In this document: piece after piece, positions 18,388-26,079 of the stretch
Numbering within the stretch: position 1 is the stretch's first letter
Layout of the letters: the number at the start of each line of letters is the position of its first letter
The notes under the pieces: model-generated
Databases searched by the model: none
Seen by the model: only the letters and a program-made list of their open reading frames with translations
What the model was told of the DNA's origin: nothing
Source: Citrobacter sp. Awk 4
GTDB taxonomy: Bacteria; Pseudomonadota; Gammaproteobacteria; Enterobacterales; Enterobacteriaceae
Assembly (NCBI RefSeq): GCF_028069725.1
Contig: NZ_JANEWG010000039.1
Span: forward strand, 1 to 41,731
Direction: 5' to 3'
Length of the DNA stretch: 41,731 bases
Program-made: the position numbers and the translations under genes

Positions 18388-19584
18388 ATGTCTACACGCA
18401 TTGTTTCCCGTAAAGTCGCGTGGCTACGGGTCGTTACGCTTGCTATTGCGGCTTTTATCTTCAATACCACCGAGTTTGTCCCGGTTGGCTTACTCTCTGA
18501 TATTGCTCAAAGCTTTCATATGCAGACTGCACAGGTCGGTATTATGCTGACTATCTACGCCTGGGTTGTGGCGCTGATGTCGCTGCCCTTTATGCTGCTG
18601 ACAAGTCAGGTGGAGCGACGCAAGCTGCTGATCTGTCTGTTTGTGCTGTTTATTGCCAGCCATCTGCTCTCATTTCTGGCGTGGAATTTTACCGTTCTGT
18701 TAATAAGCCGCATCGGCATCGCTTTTGCGCACGCCATTTTCTGGTCGATCACCGCCTCACTCGCCATCCGTCTGGCCCCTGCTGGTAAGCGCGCGCAGGC
18801 GCTGAGCCTGATCGCCACCGGAACCGTACTGGCGATGGTGCTCGGGATCCCTATAGGACGCATTGTCGGGCAATATTTTGGCTGGCGTACCACTTTCCTG
18901 GCTATCGGCATGGGCGCGCTGGCAACGCTCGTGTGTCTGTTCAAGCTCCTGCCCACCTTACCCAGTGAACATTCTGGCTCGCTGAAAAGCCTGCCGTTAC
19001 TGTTTCGCCGCCCTGCGCTGATGAGCCTTTATCTGTTGACCGTGATCGTGGTGACCGCCCATTACACGGCATACAGCTATATCGAGCCGTTTGTGCAAAC
19101 CGTGGCCGGGTTGAGCGGCAACTTTGCCACGATTTTACTGCTTATTCTCGGCGGCGCTGGGATCGTCGGTAGCGTGGTGTTTGGTAAGTTGGGTAATCGG
19201 CATGCCTCTTCGCTCATTACCTTTGCCATTGTCCTGCTGGTGGGGTGTCTGCTGCTTCTGCGTTCTGCCGCCGACAGCGAAACACACCTGGCGACGTTGA
19301 GTATCTTCTGGGGGATAGCCATTATGGTTATCGGTCTGGGGATGCAGGTGAAAGTGCTGGCGCTGGCGCCAGATGCCACCGATGTCGCGATGGCGTTGTT
19401 TTCCGGCATCTTTAATATCGGAATTGGCGCAGGCGCGCTGGTAGGTAATCAGGTGAGTTTACACTGGTCGATGTCTGCCATCGGCTACGTCGGGGTCGTC
19501 CCGGCAATCATCGCCTTAGTCTGGTCAGTGATTATTTTTCGCCGCTGGCCTGTCTCATTGGAAGAGCAGCCACAACCGCAGTAA
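18388..19584 (+). CDS. sotB: Sugar efflux transporter SotB (YdeA), major facilitator family
   Basis: The protein has 398 residues with twelve predicted membrane segments. It matches E. coli SotB, a proton-driven exporter of arabinose, IPTG and related sugars. The opening [25 protein letters not shown] is diagnostic of the SotB subgroup (drug:H+ antiporter-1), as is LDxxPQTS-free loop chemistry near [12 protein letters not shown] chose ATG 18388 over the upstream TTG at 18364 because E. coli SotB aligns from MSTRIVSRK onward. Ribosome-site strength is poor. A perfect CRP site lies upstream, which suggests carbon control. A terminator shared with marC follows. Confidence 0.95.
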   Translation: MSTRIVSRKVAWLRVVTLAIAAFIFNTTEFVPVGLLSDIAQSFHMQTAQVGIMLTIYAWVVALMSLPFMLLTSQVERRKLLICLFVLFIASHLLSFLAWNFTVLLISRIGIAFAHAIFWSITASLAIRLAPAGKRAQALSLIATGTVLAMVLGIPIGRIVGQYFGWRTTFLAIGMGALATLVCLFKLLPTLPSEHSGSLKSLPLLFRRPALMSLYLLTVIVVTAHYTAYSYIEPFVQTVAGLSGNFATILLLILGGAGIVGSVVFGKLGNRHASSLITFAIVLLVGCLLLLRSAADSETHLATLSIFWGIAIMVIGLGMQVKVLALAPDATDVAMALFSGIFNIGIGAGALVGNQVSLHWSMSAIGYVGVVPAIIALVWSVIIFRRWPVSLEEQPQPQ

Positions 19585-19595
19585 AAGACAGAAAA

Positions 19596-19619
19596 GGCCC
19601 GACGTATTAGCGCCGGGCC
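19596..19619 (-). terminator. Terminator between sotB and marC
   Basis: GGCCCG (19596-19601) pairs with CGGGCC (19614-19619). On the minus strand the hairpin is followed by TTTTCTGTCTTTT, so it best serves marC; it also lies just after the sotB stop. Confidence 0.75.
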
Positions 19620-19626
19620 GCAGGCT

Positions 19627-20292
19627 TTAGTGATAGGTTTTAATAATTTCCAGAATACCGTTAATGATAAACTGTACGCCCATACAGACCAGCAGGAAGC
19701 CCATCAGGCGCGAAATCGCCTCGATTCCCCCTTTGCCGACCAGGCGCATGATCGCCCCCGAACTGCGCAGACTCCCCCACAAAATGACCCCCACAATGGC
19801 AAAGATCAGCGGCGGTGCGACCGCAATTACCCAGCCAGGGAAATCAGAACCATCACGCACGGTTGAGGCCGAACTGATGATCATTGCAATCGTACCCGGA
19901 CCCGCCGTACTGGGCATCGCCAGTGGCACGAAGGCAATGTTGGCCGTCGGTTCGTCTTCCAGCTCTTCAGATTTGCTTTTCGCTTCCGGCGACTCGTGCG
20001 CTTTCTGCTGTGGAAAGAGCATTCTGAATCCGATAAACGCGACAATTAACCCCCCGGCAATTCGCAGCCCTGGGATCGAAATGCCAAACGTATTCATCAC
20101 TAACTGACCGGCGTAGTACGCCACCATCATAATCGCGAATACGTAAATCGACGCCATCAGCGACTGACGGTTACGCTCTGCGCTGTTCATGTTGCCCGCA
20201 AGCCCGAGGAACAGCGCCACCGTAGTCAGTGGGTTGGCGAGCGGCAGCAGAACAACCAGGCCCAGCCCTATCGCTTTAAACAAATCTATCAT
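19627..20292 (-). CDS. marC: Inner-membrane protein MarC
   Basis: The 221-residue protein matches MarC in length and sequence, with six hydrophobic segments and the family motifs [16 protein letters not shown] and [16 protein letters not shown]. It belongs to the UPF0056/MarC family. Despite its name, a role in multiple antibiotic resistance was not supported in E. coli, and its substrate is unknown. It is divergent from marRAB, sharing the 259-base region that holds marO. A charged [18 protein letters not shown] loop lies in the middle. Confidence 0.96.
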   Translation of the reverse strand: MIDLFKAIGLGLVVLLPLANPLTTVALFLGLAGNMNSAERNRQSLMASIYVFAIMMVAYYAGQLVMNTFGISIPGLRIAGGLIVAFIGFRMLFPQQKAHESPEAKSKSEELEDEPTANIAFVPLAMPSTAGPGTIAMIISSASTVRDGSDFPGWVIAVAPPLIFAIVGVILWGSLRSSGAIMRLVGKGGIEAISRLMGFLLVCMGVQFIINGILEIIKTYH

Positions 20293-20453
20293 TGGTAATC
20301 TCTTCTCCAGTCGCTCTTCATTAGCGGCAAGTATAAGTTCAAATGCGCGCGGACCGCTATTTCAGCGATGTAACCATTCATTTTCCCATCATATCTATAA
20401 TCTGTAATTATCATTAAGTTATTAAAAGCTAAAACATCCGGCTTGAAGAACCG

Positions 20454-20473
20454 TTTTAGCAAAATGTGTCATC
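20454..20473 (+). promoter_or_regulatory. marbox upstream of the mar promoter
   Basis: TTTTAGCAAAATGTGTCATC closely matches the E. coli marbox (TTTAGCAAAACGTGGCATC), the site where MarA, SoxS and Rob activate the operon. It sits 16-35 bases upstream of the -35 element. Confidence 0.85.
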
Positions 20474-20488
20474 ACTCAATTCATTCGT

Positions 20489-20548
20489 TTGACTTATACT
20501 TGCCTGGGCAATAGTATCTGCCGTGACTAACTACTTGCCGGGGCAACC
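20489..20548 (+). promoter_or_regulatory. marO: marO: mar promoter with two MarR operators
   Basis: The -35 is TTGACT (20489-20494) and the -10 is TAGTAT (20512-20517), with a 17-base spacer. MarR site I is ACTTGCCTGGGCAAT at 20498-20512, inside the promoter. Site II is ACTTGCCGGGGCAACC at 20533-20548, ending just before the marR GTG. Both retain the TTGCC/GGCAA symmetry of E. coli marO, so MarR repression should be intact. Confidence 0.93.
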
Positions 20549-20551
20549 ATC

Positions 20552-20986
20552 GTGAAAAGCACCAGTGACCTTTTCAATGAAATCATTCCACTTGGCCGCT
20601 TGATCTACATGGTTAATCAGAAAAAAGATCGTTTGCTAAACGACTATCTGTCGCCGCTGGATATCACCGCCTCTCAGTTTAAGGTGCTGTGTTCCATCCG
20701 CTGCGCGGTGTGTATTACCCCGGTTGAACTTAAGAAAGTGCTGTCTGTTGATCTTGGCGCATTGACGCGCATGCTTGACCGCCTGGTCTGTAAAGGCTGG
20801 ATCGAAAGACTGCCAAATCCCAACGATAAACGCGGCGTGCTGGTGAAACTTACCGAACACGGCGCGGCAATTTGTGAGCAATGTCATCAATTAGTAGGAC
20901 AAGACCTGCACCAGGAACTAACAAAAAACTTAACGGCGGATGAAGTGGCAACACTTGAGTATTTGCTCAAGAAAATCCTGCCGTAA
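20552..20986 (+). CDS. marR: MarR repressor of the mar operon
   Basis: The 144-residue protein matches E. coli MarR in length and sequence, with a GTG start as in E. coli directly after MarR operator II. The winged helix is at about residues 55-100 (LKKVLSVDLGALTRMLDRLV, wing NPNDKRGVLVKL). The copper/redox-reactive cysteine is present in GAAICEQCHQ, along with CSIRCAVCITP. It binds marO as a dimer and releases when ligands such as salicylate, or copper-driven disulfide formation, act on it. No truncation or frameshift is seen, so constitutive mar activation by marR loss is not indicated. Confidence 0.98.
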   Translation: MKSTSDLFNEIIPLGRLIYMVNQKKDRLLNDYLSPLDITASQFKVLCSIRCAVCITPVELKKVLSVDLGALTRMLDRLVCKGWIERLPNPNDKRGVLVKLTEHGAAICEQCHQLVGQDLHQELTKNLTADEVATLEYLLKKILP

Positions 20987-21004
20987 ACAGAAAGAGGTAT
21001 GACG

Positions 21005-21388
21005 ATGTCCAGACGCAACACTGACGCTATCACTATTCATAGCATTTTGGACTGGATCGAAGATAACCTGGAATCGCCGCTCTCACTGGAAAAGGTGTCA
21101 GAGCGTTCAGGTTACTCCAAATGGCACCTGCAACGGATGTTTAAAAAAGAAACCGGCCATTCATTAGGTCAATACATCCGCAGCCGTAAAATGACCGAGA
21201 TAGCCCAGAAATTAAAAGAAAGTAACGAGCCCATTTTGTATCTGGCTGAACGTTACGGCTTTGAGTCACAGCAAACGCTAACCCGGACGTTTAAAAACTA
21301 TTTTGATGTGCCGCCGCATAAGTTCCGCATGACCAATATGCACGGCGAATCCCGGTATTTGCTGCCGCTCAATCAGTGTCATTGCTAA
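21005..21388 (+). CDS. marA: MarA transcriptional activator (AraC/XylS family)
   Basis: The 127-residue protein is almost identical to E. coli MarA except at the C-terminus ([11 protein letters not shown] instead of RFLHPLNHYNS). Two helix-turn-helix motifs are visible, around [20 protein letters not shown] and [21 protein letters not shown] start at the ATG at 21005: the AGAGG site ends at 20997, leaving only 1 base to the ATG at 20999 but 7 bases to this one. It acts as a monomer at marboxes to induce efflux and stress genes. It is in operon with marR and marB. Confidence 0.98.
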   Translation: MSRRNTDAITIHSILDWIEDNLESPLSLEKVSERSGYSKWHLQRMFKKETGHSLGQYIRSRKMTEIAQKLKESNEPILYLAERYGFESQQTLTRTFKNYFDVPPHKFRMTNMHGESRYLLPLNQCHC

Positions 21389-21418
21389 TCGCCTGTTAAC
21401 GACGTAATCGAGGAAACC

Positions 21419-21637
21419 ATGAAATTTTTGTCTTCTGCAATGCTGCCTCTGTTGCTTGTCGTCTCCGGCCAGAGTGTTGCGGAGCAAACTGCCCAGCCCA
21501 CAACACAAACAGCTCGCGATGTGATGATCATGCCCACTGCGCACGATCAATCCCCTTTCGACTTCAATCATATGGGGGCAGGCAGCGATAAGTCCGACGA
21601 GTTAGGCGTGCCCTATTACAACCGGTGTGACCTCTAA
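21419..21637 (+). CDS. marB: MarB periplasmic protein
   Basis: The 72-residue protein has a signal peptide (MKFLSSAMLPLLLVVSGQSVA) and a short polar mature part containing DVMIMPTAHDQSPFDFNHMG, the MarB hallmark, and the closing LGVPYYNRCDL. It is the third gene of marRAB, preceded by GAGGAAACC. In E. coli MarB lowers marRAB expression from the periplasm by an indirect route. A strong terminator follows 9 bases after the stop. Confidence 0.95.
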   Translation: MKFLSSAMLPLLLVVSGQSVAEQTAQPTTQTARDVMIMPTAHDQSPFDFNHMGAGSDKSDELGVPYYNRCDL

Positions 21638-21645
21638 TTCGTTTT

Positions 21646-21669
21646 GCCCCGTCACTGCGGGGCTTTTTT
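21646..21669 (+). terminator. Intrinsic terminator of marRAB
   Basis: GCCCCG (21646-21651) pairs with CGGGGC (21658-21663), followed by six Ts. The T-run reaches the last base of the convergent eamA stop codon. Confidence 0.92.
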
Positions 21670-22568
21670 CACCCTCTCGCCGGTGCTGGTTTACGTAAAC
21701 GAAAACCAAACACATTGATATACAGCCCCGCCATAATCAGCACTGCGCCCAATAATTGCAGTCCGGTCAGCCTTTCATCCAACAGCACTGCGGCACTGGC
21801 CAGCCCAACCACCGGAACCAACAGCGATAACGGTGCCACACGCCAGGTTTCATAACGCCCCAACAACGTGCCCCAAATCCCGTAGCCGACAATGGTGGCA
21901 ACGAAGGCAAGATAGACCAGCGACAACACCGTCGTGGTATCAAGGCTGACCAGGCTTTGCATCATCCGTTCGGAACCATCCAGAAACAGCGACGCGAGGA
22001 AAAACGGAATAATTGGGATTAACGCGCTCCAGACCACCAGCGACATGACAGCCGGACGATCCGCACGCGACATAATCTTTTTATTAAAAATATTCCCGCA
22101 GGCCCAACTGAGCGCGGCAGCCAGAGTGAGCATAAATCCGGTCATCGCCACCTGTTGCCCGTTGAGGCTCGCTTCAATCAGCACCAGTACGCCAAAAATC
22201 GCCAGCGCAATCCCCGCCAGTTGTTTACCCTGCAAACGCTCACCGAACGCAAACGCCCCCAGAACGATGGTGAAAAAGGCCTGCGCCTGCAGTACCAGCG
22301 ACGCCAGTCCGGCGGGCATGCCGAAGTTGATGGCGCAAAATAGAAAAGCAAATTGCCCAAAACTGATCGTCAGGCCGTAACCCAGCAGAAGTTTAAGCGG
22401 GACTTTGGGGCGGGCAACAAAGAAAATCGCCGGAAACGCCACCAGCAGGAAGCGTAATCCCGCCAGCATCAGTGGCGGCATATTGTGTAATCCCACTTTG
22501 ATGACGACAAAATTCAGTCCCAATACCACCACGACTAATAATGCCAACAGCCCGTCTTTACGCGACAT
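21669..22568 (-). CDS. eamA: Cysteine/O-acetylserine exporter EamA
   Basis: The 299-residue DMT-family transporter has ten predicted membrane helices in two EamA repeats. The start at 22568 (MSRKDGLLALLVVVVLG) gives the same length as E. coli EamA; a frame reaching 22679 lacks support. Motifs FVVIKVGLHNMPPLMLAGLRF and LDERLTGLQLLGAVLIMAG mark the two halves. In E. coli it exports cysteine pathway metabolites. It converges on marB with no space, sharing the terminator region. Confidence 0.95.
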   Translation of the reverse strand: MSRKDGLLALLVVVVLGLNFVVIKVGLHNMPPLMLAGLRFLLVAFPAIFFVARPKVPLKLLLGYGLTISFGQFAFLFCAINFGMPAGLASLVLQAQAFFTIVLGAFAFGERLQGKQLAGIALAIFGVLVLIEASLNGQQVAMTGFMLTLAAALSWACGNIFNKKIMSRADRPAVMSLVVWSALIPIIPFFLASLFLDGSERMMQSLVSLDTTTVLSLVYLAFVATIVGYGIWGTLLGRYETWRVAPLSLLVPVVGLASAAVLLDERLTGLQLLGAVLIMAGLYINVFGFRLRKPAPARG

Positions 22569-22766
22569 CCCCTGACCTCTGCAATTATTAAATTTTTGTA
22601 AACAAGTTAACTTAGCGGAAATCGTTGTCCTGTAACAGATCATTAATTCAGGTAGGCTATCAGAGGCACTTTCGAACAACTTATTCGGTATACATCACAA
22701 TTTTGCCGTGCTATTCCTTTCTGACAGTTAACAAAAACAAAACAACACGCATTGTCGGGCAGGAAA

Positions 22767-23954
22767 ATGAACACCACTCTGAGACGGTCAACCCTTGCAT
22801 TACTCGCCTCATCGTTATTACTGACTATTGGTCGTGGCGCCACGTTGCCGTTCATGACCATTTATCTGAATCGCCAGTATGCGCTGGGCGTTGATCTGAT
22901 TGGCTACGCCATGACGGTGGCGCTGACCATCGGCGTGGTCTTCAGCCTTGGCTTCGGCATTCTGGCGGATAAATTCGATAAGAAACGTTACATGCTGGTG
23001 GCGATCTGCGCATTTGCCTTCGGGTTTATCGCGATCCCGCTGGTGCATAACGTCACCCTGGTGGTACTGCTGTTTGCGCTGATCAACTGCGCCTATTCCG
23101 TTTTCGCCACCGTGCTGAAAGCCTGGTTTGCCGATAACCTCTCAGCCACCGCGAAAACCAAAATTTTTTCGCTCAACTACACCGTGCTCAACATTGGCTG
23201 GACCATTGGGCCACCGCTTGGCACCCTGCTGGTGATGCAAAGCATTAACCTGCCTTTCTGGCTGGCGGCCGTCTGTTCTGCCTTCCCGCTGGTTTTTATT
23301 CAGACATGGGTAACACGCTCCATAGCACCTGCTGAAGGGATAAATACCTCAGTGTGGTCGCCGTCGGTTCTGCTGCGCGACAAAGCCTTGCTCTGGTTTA
23401 CCCTCTCTGCGTTTCTCGCCTCGTTCGTGGGCGGCGCATTTTCATCCTGTATTTCCCAGTATGTAATGGTCGTCGCTGACGGTGATTTTGCCGAGAAAGT
23501 GGTCGCCGTCGTCTTACCGGTAAACGCAGCGATGGTGGTTAGCCTGCAATATGCCCTCGGGCGCAGGCTCACTGCCGCGAATATCCGGCCACTGATGGCG
23601 GCAGGAACCCTTTGCTTCATTATTGGCCTGGTGGGTTTTATGTTCTCCGGGAACAACCTGATCCTGTGGGGCGTTTCTGCCGCCGTCTTTACCCTCGGTG
23701 AAGTGATCTACGCGCCAGGGGAATATATGTTGATCGACAATATTGCGCCTGCGGGAATGAAAGCGAGTTACTTCTCTGCGCAGTCGCTTGGCTGGCTGGG
23801 CGCGGCGTTCAACCCATTAGCCAGCGGCATCATTTTAACCACGCTTCCCGCCTGGTCGCTGTTTGCGGTACTGATTGTCGCCATTGGTCTGGCATGGGTG
23901 ATGATGTTAAAAGGCATGCGCGTTAAACCCTGGCAGCAACCGGCCACTTGTTAA
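22767..23954 (+). CDS. ydeE: Major facilitator transporter YdeE
   Basis: The 395-residue, twelve-helix transporter matches YdeE. The MFS loop 2-3 motif is seen as GFGILADKFDKKRY, and SAFPLVFIQTWV and GEYMLIDNIAP are family-typical. In E. coli it has been linked to dipeptide export, which I cannot confirm here. The start at 22767 follows CAGGAAA closely; a frame 5 codons longer exists. A GC-rich hairpin with TGACCGTGC/GCACGGTCA arms follows at 23963-23991 without a T-run. Confidence 0.94.
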   Translation: MNTTLRRSTLALLASSLLLTIGRGATLPFMTIYLNRQYALGVDLIGYAMTVALTIGVVFSLGFGILADKFDKKRYMLVAICAFAFGFIAIPLVHNVTLVVLLFALINCAYSVFATVLKAWFADNLSATAKTKIFSLNYTVLNIGWTIGPPLGTLLVMQSINLPFWLAAVCSAFPLVFIQTWVTRSIAPAEGINTSVWSPSVLLRDKALLWFTLSAFLASFVGGAFSSCISQYVMVVADGDFAEKVVAVVLPVNAAMVVSLQYALGRRLTAANIRPLMAAGTLCFIIGLVGFMFSGNNLILWGVSAAVFTLGEVIYAPGEYMLIDNIAPAGMKASYFSAQSLGWLGAAFNPLASGIILTTLPAWSLFAVLIVAIGLAWVMMLKGMRVKPWQQPATC

Positions 23955-23962
23955 ATCATCCG

Positions 23963-23991
23963 TGACCGTGCAGGACTCCCCCGCACGGTCA
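23963..23991 (+). terminator. Hairpin after ydeE
   Basis: TGACCGTGC pairs with GCACGGTCA around an 11-nt loop, 9 bases after the ydeE stop. It has no T-run, so termination may be Rho-dependent. Between it and mgtS (about 230 bases) I see only the mgtS promoter region, including a single PhoP-type TGTTTA half-site at 24142-24147. Confidence 0.5.
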
Positions 23992-24224
23992 TCGGTTCAG
24001 ATAGCCACCCGACAGCGAACGCCTGCTGTGTCTCTCTCTGTTCCCCCGCATTGCCCTTTTGGTTACTCTTTTTCATATTTCGAGTCATCATGCGGTTAAA
24101 AACCTTACGCTAAATTTGAAATAATCACTTAATTCAGCGTTTGTTTAAGTTCATTCTGCCAGGATAGATATCAACGAGGTGAAATAAGGTAAACGAGGAA
24201 AGACATCAAAACAGGAGACATAAT

Positions 24225-24320
24225 ATGCTGGGTAATATGAACGTATTTATGGCTGTACTGGGAATTATTTTATTTTCTGGTTTTCTGGCCGCGTACTTCA
24301 GTCACAAATGGGATGACTAA
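24225..24320 (+). CDS. mgtS: Small membrane protein MgtS (YneM)
   Basis: A 31-residue membrane protein, identical as far as I recall to E. coli MgtS: it opens MLGNMNVF and closes SHKWDD, with one hydrophobic helix between. A GGAGA site lies 8 bases upstream. In E. coli MgtS is PhoPQ-induced at low magnesium and protects the Mg2+ importer MgtA from FtsH and acts on the phosphate symporter PitA. It faces mgrR on the opposite strand, as in E. coli, with each gene ending in its own terminator. Confidence 0.97.
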   Translation: MLGNMNVFMAVLGIILFSGFLAAYFSHKWDD

Positions 24321-24346
24321 TGAACGGAGATAACGACTTACCGACA

Positions 24347-24387
24347 TAGCCCCTTGCTGCATCACTGCACAAGGGGCTATTTTTTTT
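24347..24387 (+). terminator. Intrinsic terminator of mgtS
   Basis: TAGCCCCTTG (24347-24356) pairs with CAAGGGGCTA (24370-24379), followed by eight Ts. Confidence 0.93.
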
Positions 24388-24402
24388 ACCTGAATAACGG
24401 GC

Positions 24403-24502
24403 AAAAAAAACCGCCGGATGAACCAGCGGTCAATGCTTGCATGGATAGATTTGTGTTTTGCTTTTTACGTTATCAGGCAATTCCCTGCGAAGACAACGAA
24501 TC
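24403..24502 (-). ncRNA. mgrR: MgrR small RNA
   Basis: The RNA is about 100 nt on the minus strand, from a predicted 5' GATTCG at 24502 to a terminator (ACCGCTGG/CCGGCGGT, then eight Ts) ending at 24403. E. coli MgrR is of similar length, begins GATTCGTT and has a matching GCAGG-AA-TGCCTG segment, and lies in the same place between mgtS and dgcZ. In E. coli it is an Hfq-binding sRNA that represses eptB and so links PhoPQ to LPS modification. A PhoP box lies 12 bases upstream of the -10, supporting the 5' end. Confidence 0.85.
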
Positions 24503-24508
24503 GCATAC

Positions 24509-24543
24509 ACCCTATCACTGACAATCTCAATGAAGGTTAAACA
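24509..24543 (-). promoter_or_regulatory. PhoP box and promoter of mgrR
   Basis: On the minus strand TGTTTA (24543-24538), 5 bases, CATTGA (24532-24527) forms a PhoP direct repeat. Twelve bases later comes TAGGGT (24514-24509) as the -10, with the RNA start 7 bases on. Box-to-promoter spacing is the one known for PhoP-activated genes. Confidence 0.75.
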
Positions 24544-24551
24544 ATACCGAA

Positions 24552-24716
24552 CTAAGCCAGCAAAATCGGTATTTCTCGCTTCCATCCCTTTTTACTTTGA
24601 CAACATGCCGTGCGCGAAATCCATCGGCCTTGTGACTGCATCTGGTGTAAATCCTGAGACTCAGGGCGGCGGTTCCAGCGTTTGCCTTGACGTTTTCTAC
24701 GCGCAAATAATTTCAT
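24552..24716 (-). CDS. Candidate small basic protein (54 residues)
   Basis: An ATG at 24716 is preceded by GGAGG with a 4-base gap, one of the best ribosome sites in this region, and opens a 54-codon frame ending in TAG at 24552. The product begins MKLFARRKRQGKRWNRR and is strongly basic, with many Arg and Lys, two adjacent cysteines (ACCQ), no membrane segment and no signal peptide. I do not recognise it. It lies between dgcZ and mgrR on the same strand and ends 9 bases before the mgrR PhoP box. It could be a true small gene, for example a nucleic-acid-binding or ribosome-associated protein, or a chance frame. Confidence 0.5.
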   Translation of the reverse strand: MKLFARRKRQGKRWNRRPESQDLHQMQSQGRWISRTACCQSKKGWKREIPILLA

Positions 24717-24793
24717 GTTGCCTCCAGAGAACAGCTATTAGTCCATTAATCAATTAGTTAAATATAAACTAGCAGTTCTAATGAAGAGTTATG

Positions 24794-25732
24794 TCAGCCT
24801 GCAGCCTGTTTTGTAAAGAGCGAGTGATCGGGCTCACGACGGGTAATTCGGGTGATTTTTTGCTGTTTATCCATAAACATGCAGCGATTTCTGCCCGTTT
24901 GTTTACCCTCATACATGGCCTGGTCCGAGCGCCCCAACACCACATCCAGAGGTTCTCCTGGCTGCGCCCGGGTCACCCCACCGGTCACAGTAATGTTAAT
25001 CTCGCCGTCAGGATAGTGAATGCTGTGCCTGGCGATTAAGTCGCAAATACGCATTCCGGCCTGACAAGCCATCTCGTCTGTTTGTGCCTTAATGATGATG
25101 ATAAATTCCTCACCGCCGTAGCGGTATGCCGTTTCGTCCTCCCGGGTCCATGCCGAGAGATTTGACGCCAGCGACCGTAACACAACATCGCCAACCAGAT
25201 GCCCATAAGTGTCATTAACGGACTTGAAGCGATCGATATCCAATAACAGCAGATATAAATTACCGGGACTGGCCTCAATAAGCTGGCGGTCAAAAGACTC
25301 ATCCAAAAGACGTCGACCCGGCAATCCCGTCAATATATCCATATTACTCCGGATATTTAGCAGGTATATTTTGTAGTCCGTCACTGCGGCGGTAAACGCT
25401 AACAATGTGTCCTGGAAATGCTCAAAATGTTCTGGTAGCCATCTTTTTTCGACAATTGCCGACAGTAAAATACGGCCACTAATATGCATTTCGATATGTG
25501 CTTTATCTATTTGATAGAGATATCCTGTTTCATCGTTTTCACGTGCAGGATGATTATTCAGCCACTGGCCAAATTCACACATACAATAGGAATTAACATG
25601 AATAATCTCTGGCTGAGTGATATCGCCTGAAACGACACAGCGAAACATTTTTACCAACCACTTGTAATGGGCATCAATAGATAGATTCAGGCTCAGTAAG
25701 ATGTTATCTATTTCGGCGGCTCTTTTAATCAT
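24794..25732 (-). CDS. dgcZ: Zinc-regulated diguanylate cyclase DgcZ (YdeH)
   Basis: The 312-residue protein matches E. coli DgcZ with a C-terminal tail about 16 residues longer. The N-terminal CZB domain keeps all four zinc ligands of the family: His22, Cys52, His79 and His83. The GGDEF domain has DIDRFKSVNDTYGH and active-site GGEEF near residue 206. In E. coli zinc inhibits the enzyme, and it controls poly-GlcNAc biofilm. The four residues at the inhibitory-site position read RxxE, as in E. coli DgcZ. A CpxR-like box upstream fits the known Cpx control of this gene. Confidence 0.96.
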   Translation of the reverse strand: MIKRAAEIDNILLSLNLSIDAHYKWLVKMFRCVVSGDITQPEIIHVNSYCMCEFGQWLNNHPARENDETGYLYQIDKAHIEMHISGRILLSAIVEKRWLPEHFEHFQDTLLAFTAAVTDYKIYLLNIRSNMDILTGLPGRRLLDESFDRQLIEASPGNLYLLLLDIDRFKSVNDTYGHLVGDVVLRSLASNLSAWTREDETAYRYGGEEFIIIIKAQTDEMACQAGMRICDLIARHSIHYPDGEINITVTGGVTRAQPGEPLDVVLGRSDQAMYEGKQTGRNRCMFMDKQQKITRITRREPDHSLFTKQAAG

Positions 25733-25824
25733 CGCTAATCCTCACTCATTCATCCTTGATGTTATAGAGTCTAGCGAGAGAAAAGCATATTTTTGTCAAT
25801 TTAGTCATAGAAACCCTGTAGCGG

Positions 25825-25839
25825 GTTGCGGTAATTTAC
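25825..25839 (-). promoter_or_regulatory. Candidate CpxR box upstream of dgcZ
   Basis: GTAAA-TTACC-GCAAC on the minus strand resembles the CpxR consensus (two GTAAA copies 5 apart) with two mismatches in the second half. E. coli dgcZ is Cpx-activated. The rest of the gene-free stretch 25733-26079 is AT-rich and holds only this site, the promoter and the dcp hairpin. Confidence 0.4.
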
Positions 25840-26044
25840 AACTCTATGATTTTAAACAAAAGCCAAACAAAAAAAGTTGATAATCCTAAACCGTTATTAA
25901 ACGCTTCCGGTTATATATTCACCATTAATCAAATCTCCTGCGTTGTTATTTGAATTATCCAGAACATCATTACTTAAATTGACAGTTCATTTTCCCTCCG
26001 CTTTCTGATATTTCGATGGTCTGCTAATTCTCTCACCGAATTTA

Positions 26045-26066
26045 TGATCGGGGATAACCCCGATCA
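26045..26066 (-). terminator. Hairpin after dcp
   Basis: TGATCGGGG pairs with CCCCGATCA around ATAA, 14 bases after the dcp stop. No T-run follows on either strand, so efficiency as an intrinsic terminator is doubtful. Confidence 0.55.
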
Positions 26067-26079
26067 TTCAGAATGAAAA

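Noticed and set aside
20336..20551. Mutated marO or marR as a cause of resistance
   Set aside because: Both MarR sites, the promoter and the full 144-codon marR are intact by eye, so no such claim can be made.
20999..21004. MarA start two codons upstream
   Set aside because: The AGAGG site would be only 1 base from that ATG; the ATG at 21005 has proper spacing and gives the 127-residue protein.
24458..24757. Plus-strand frame of 99 codons
   Set aside because: It crosses mgrR and the candidate small gene on the other strand, has no ribosome site and resembles nothing.
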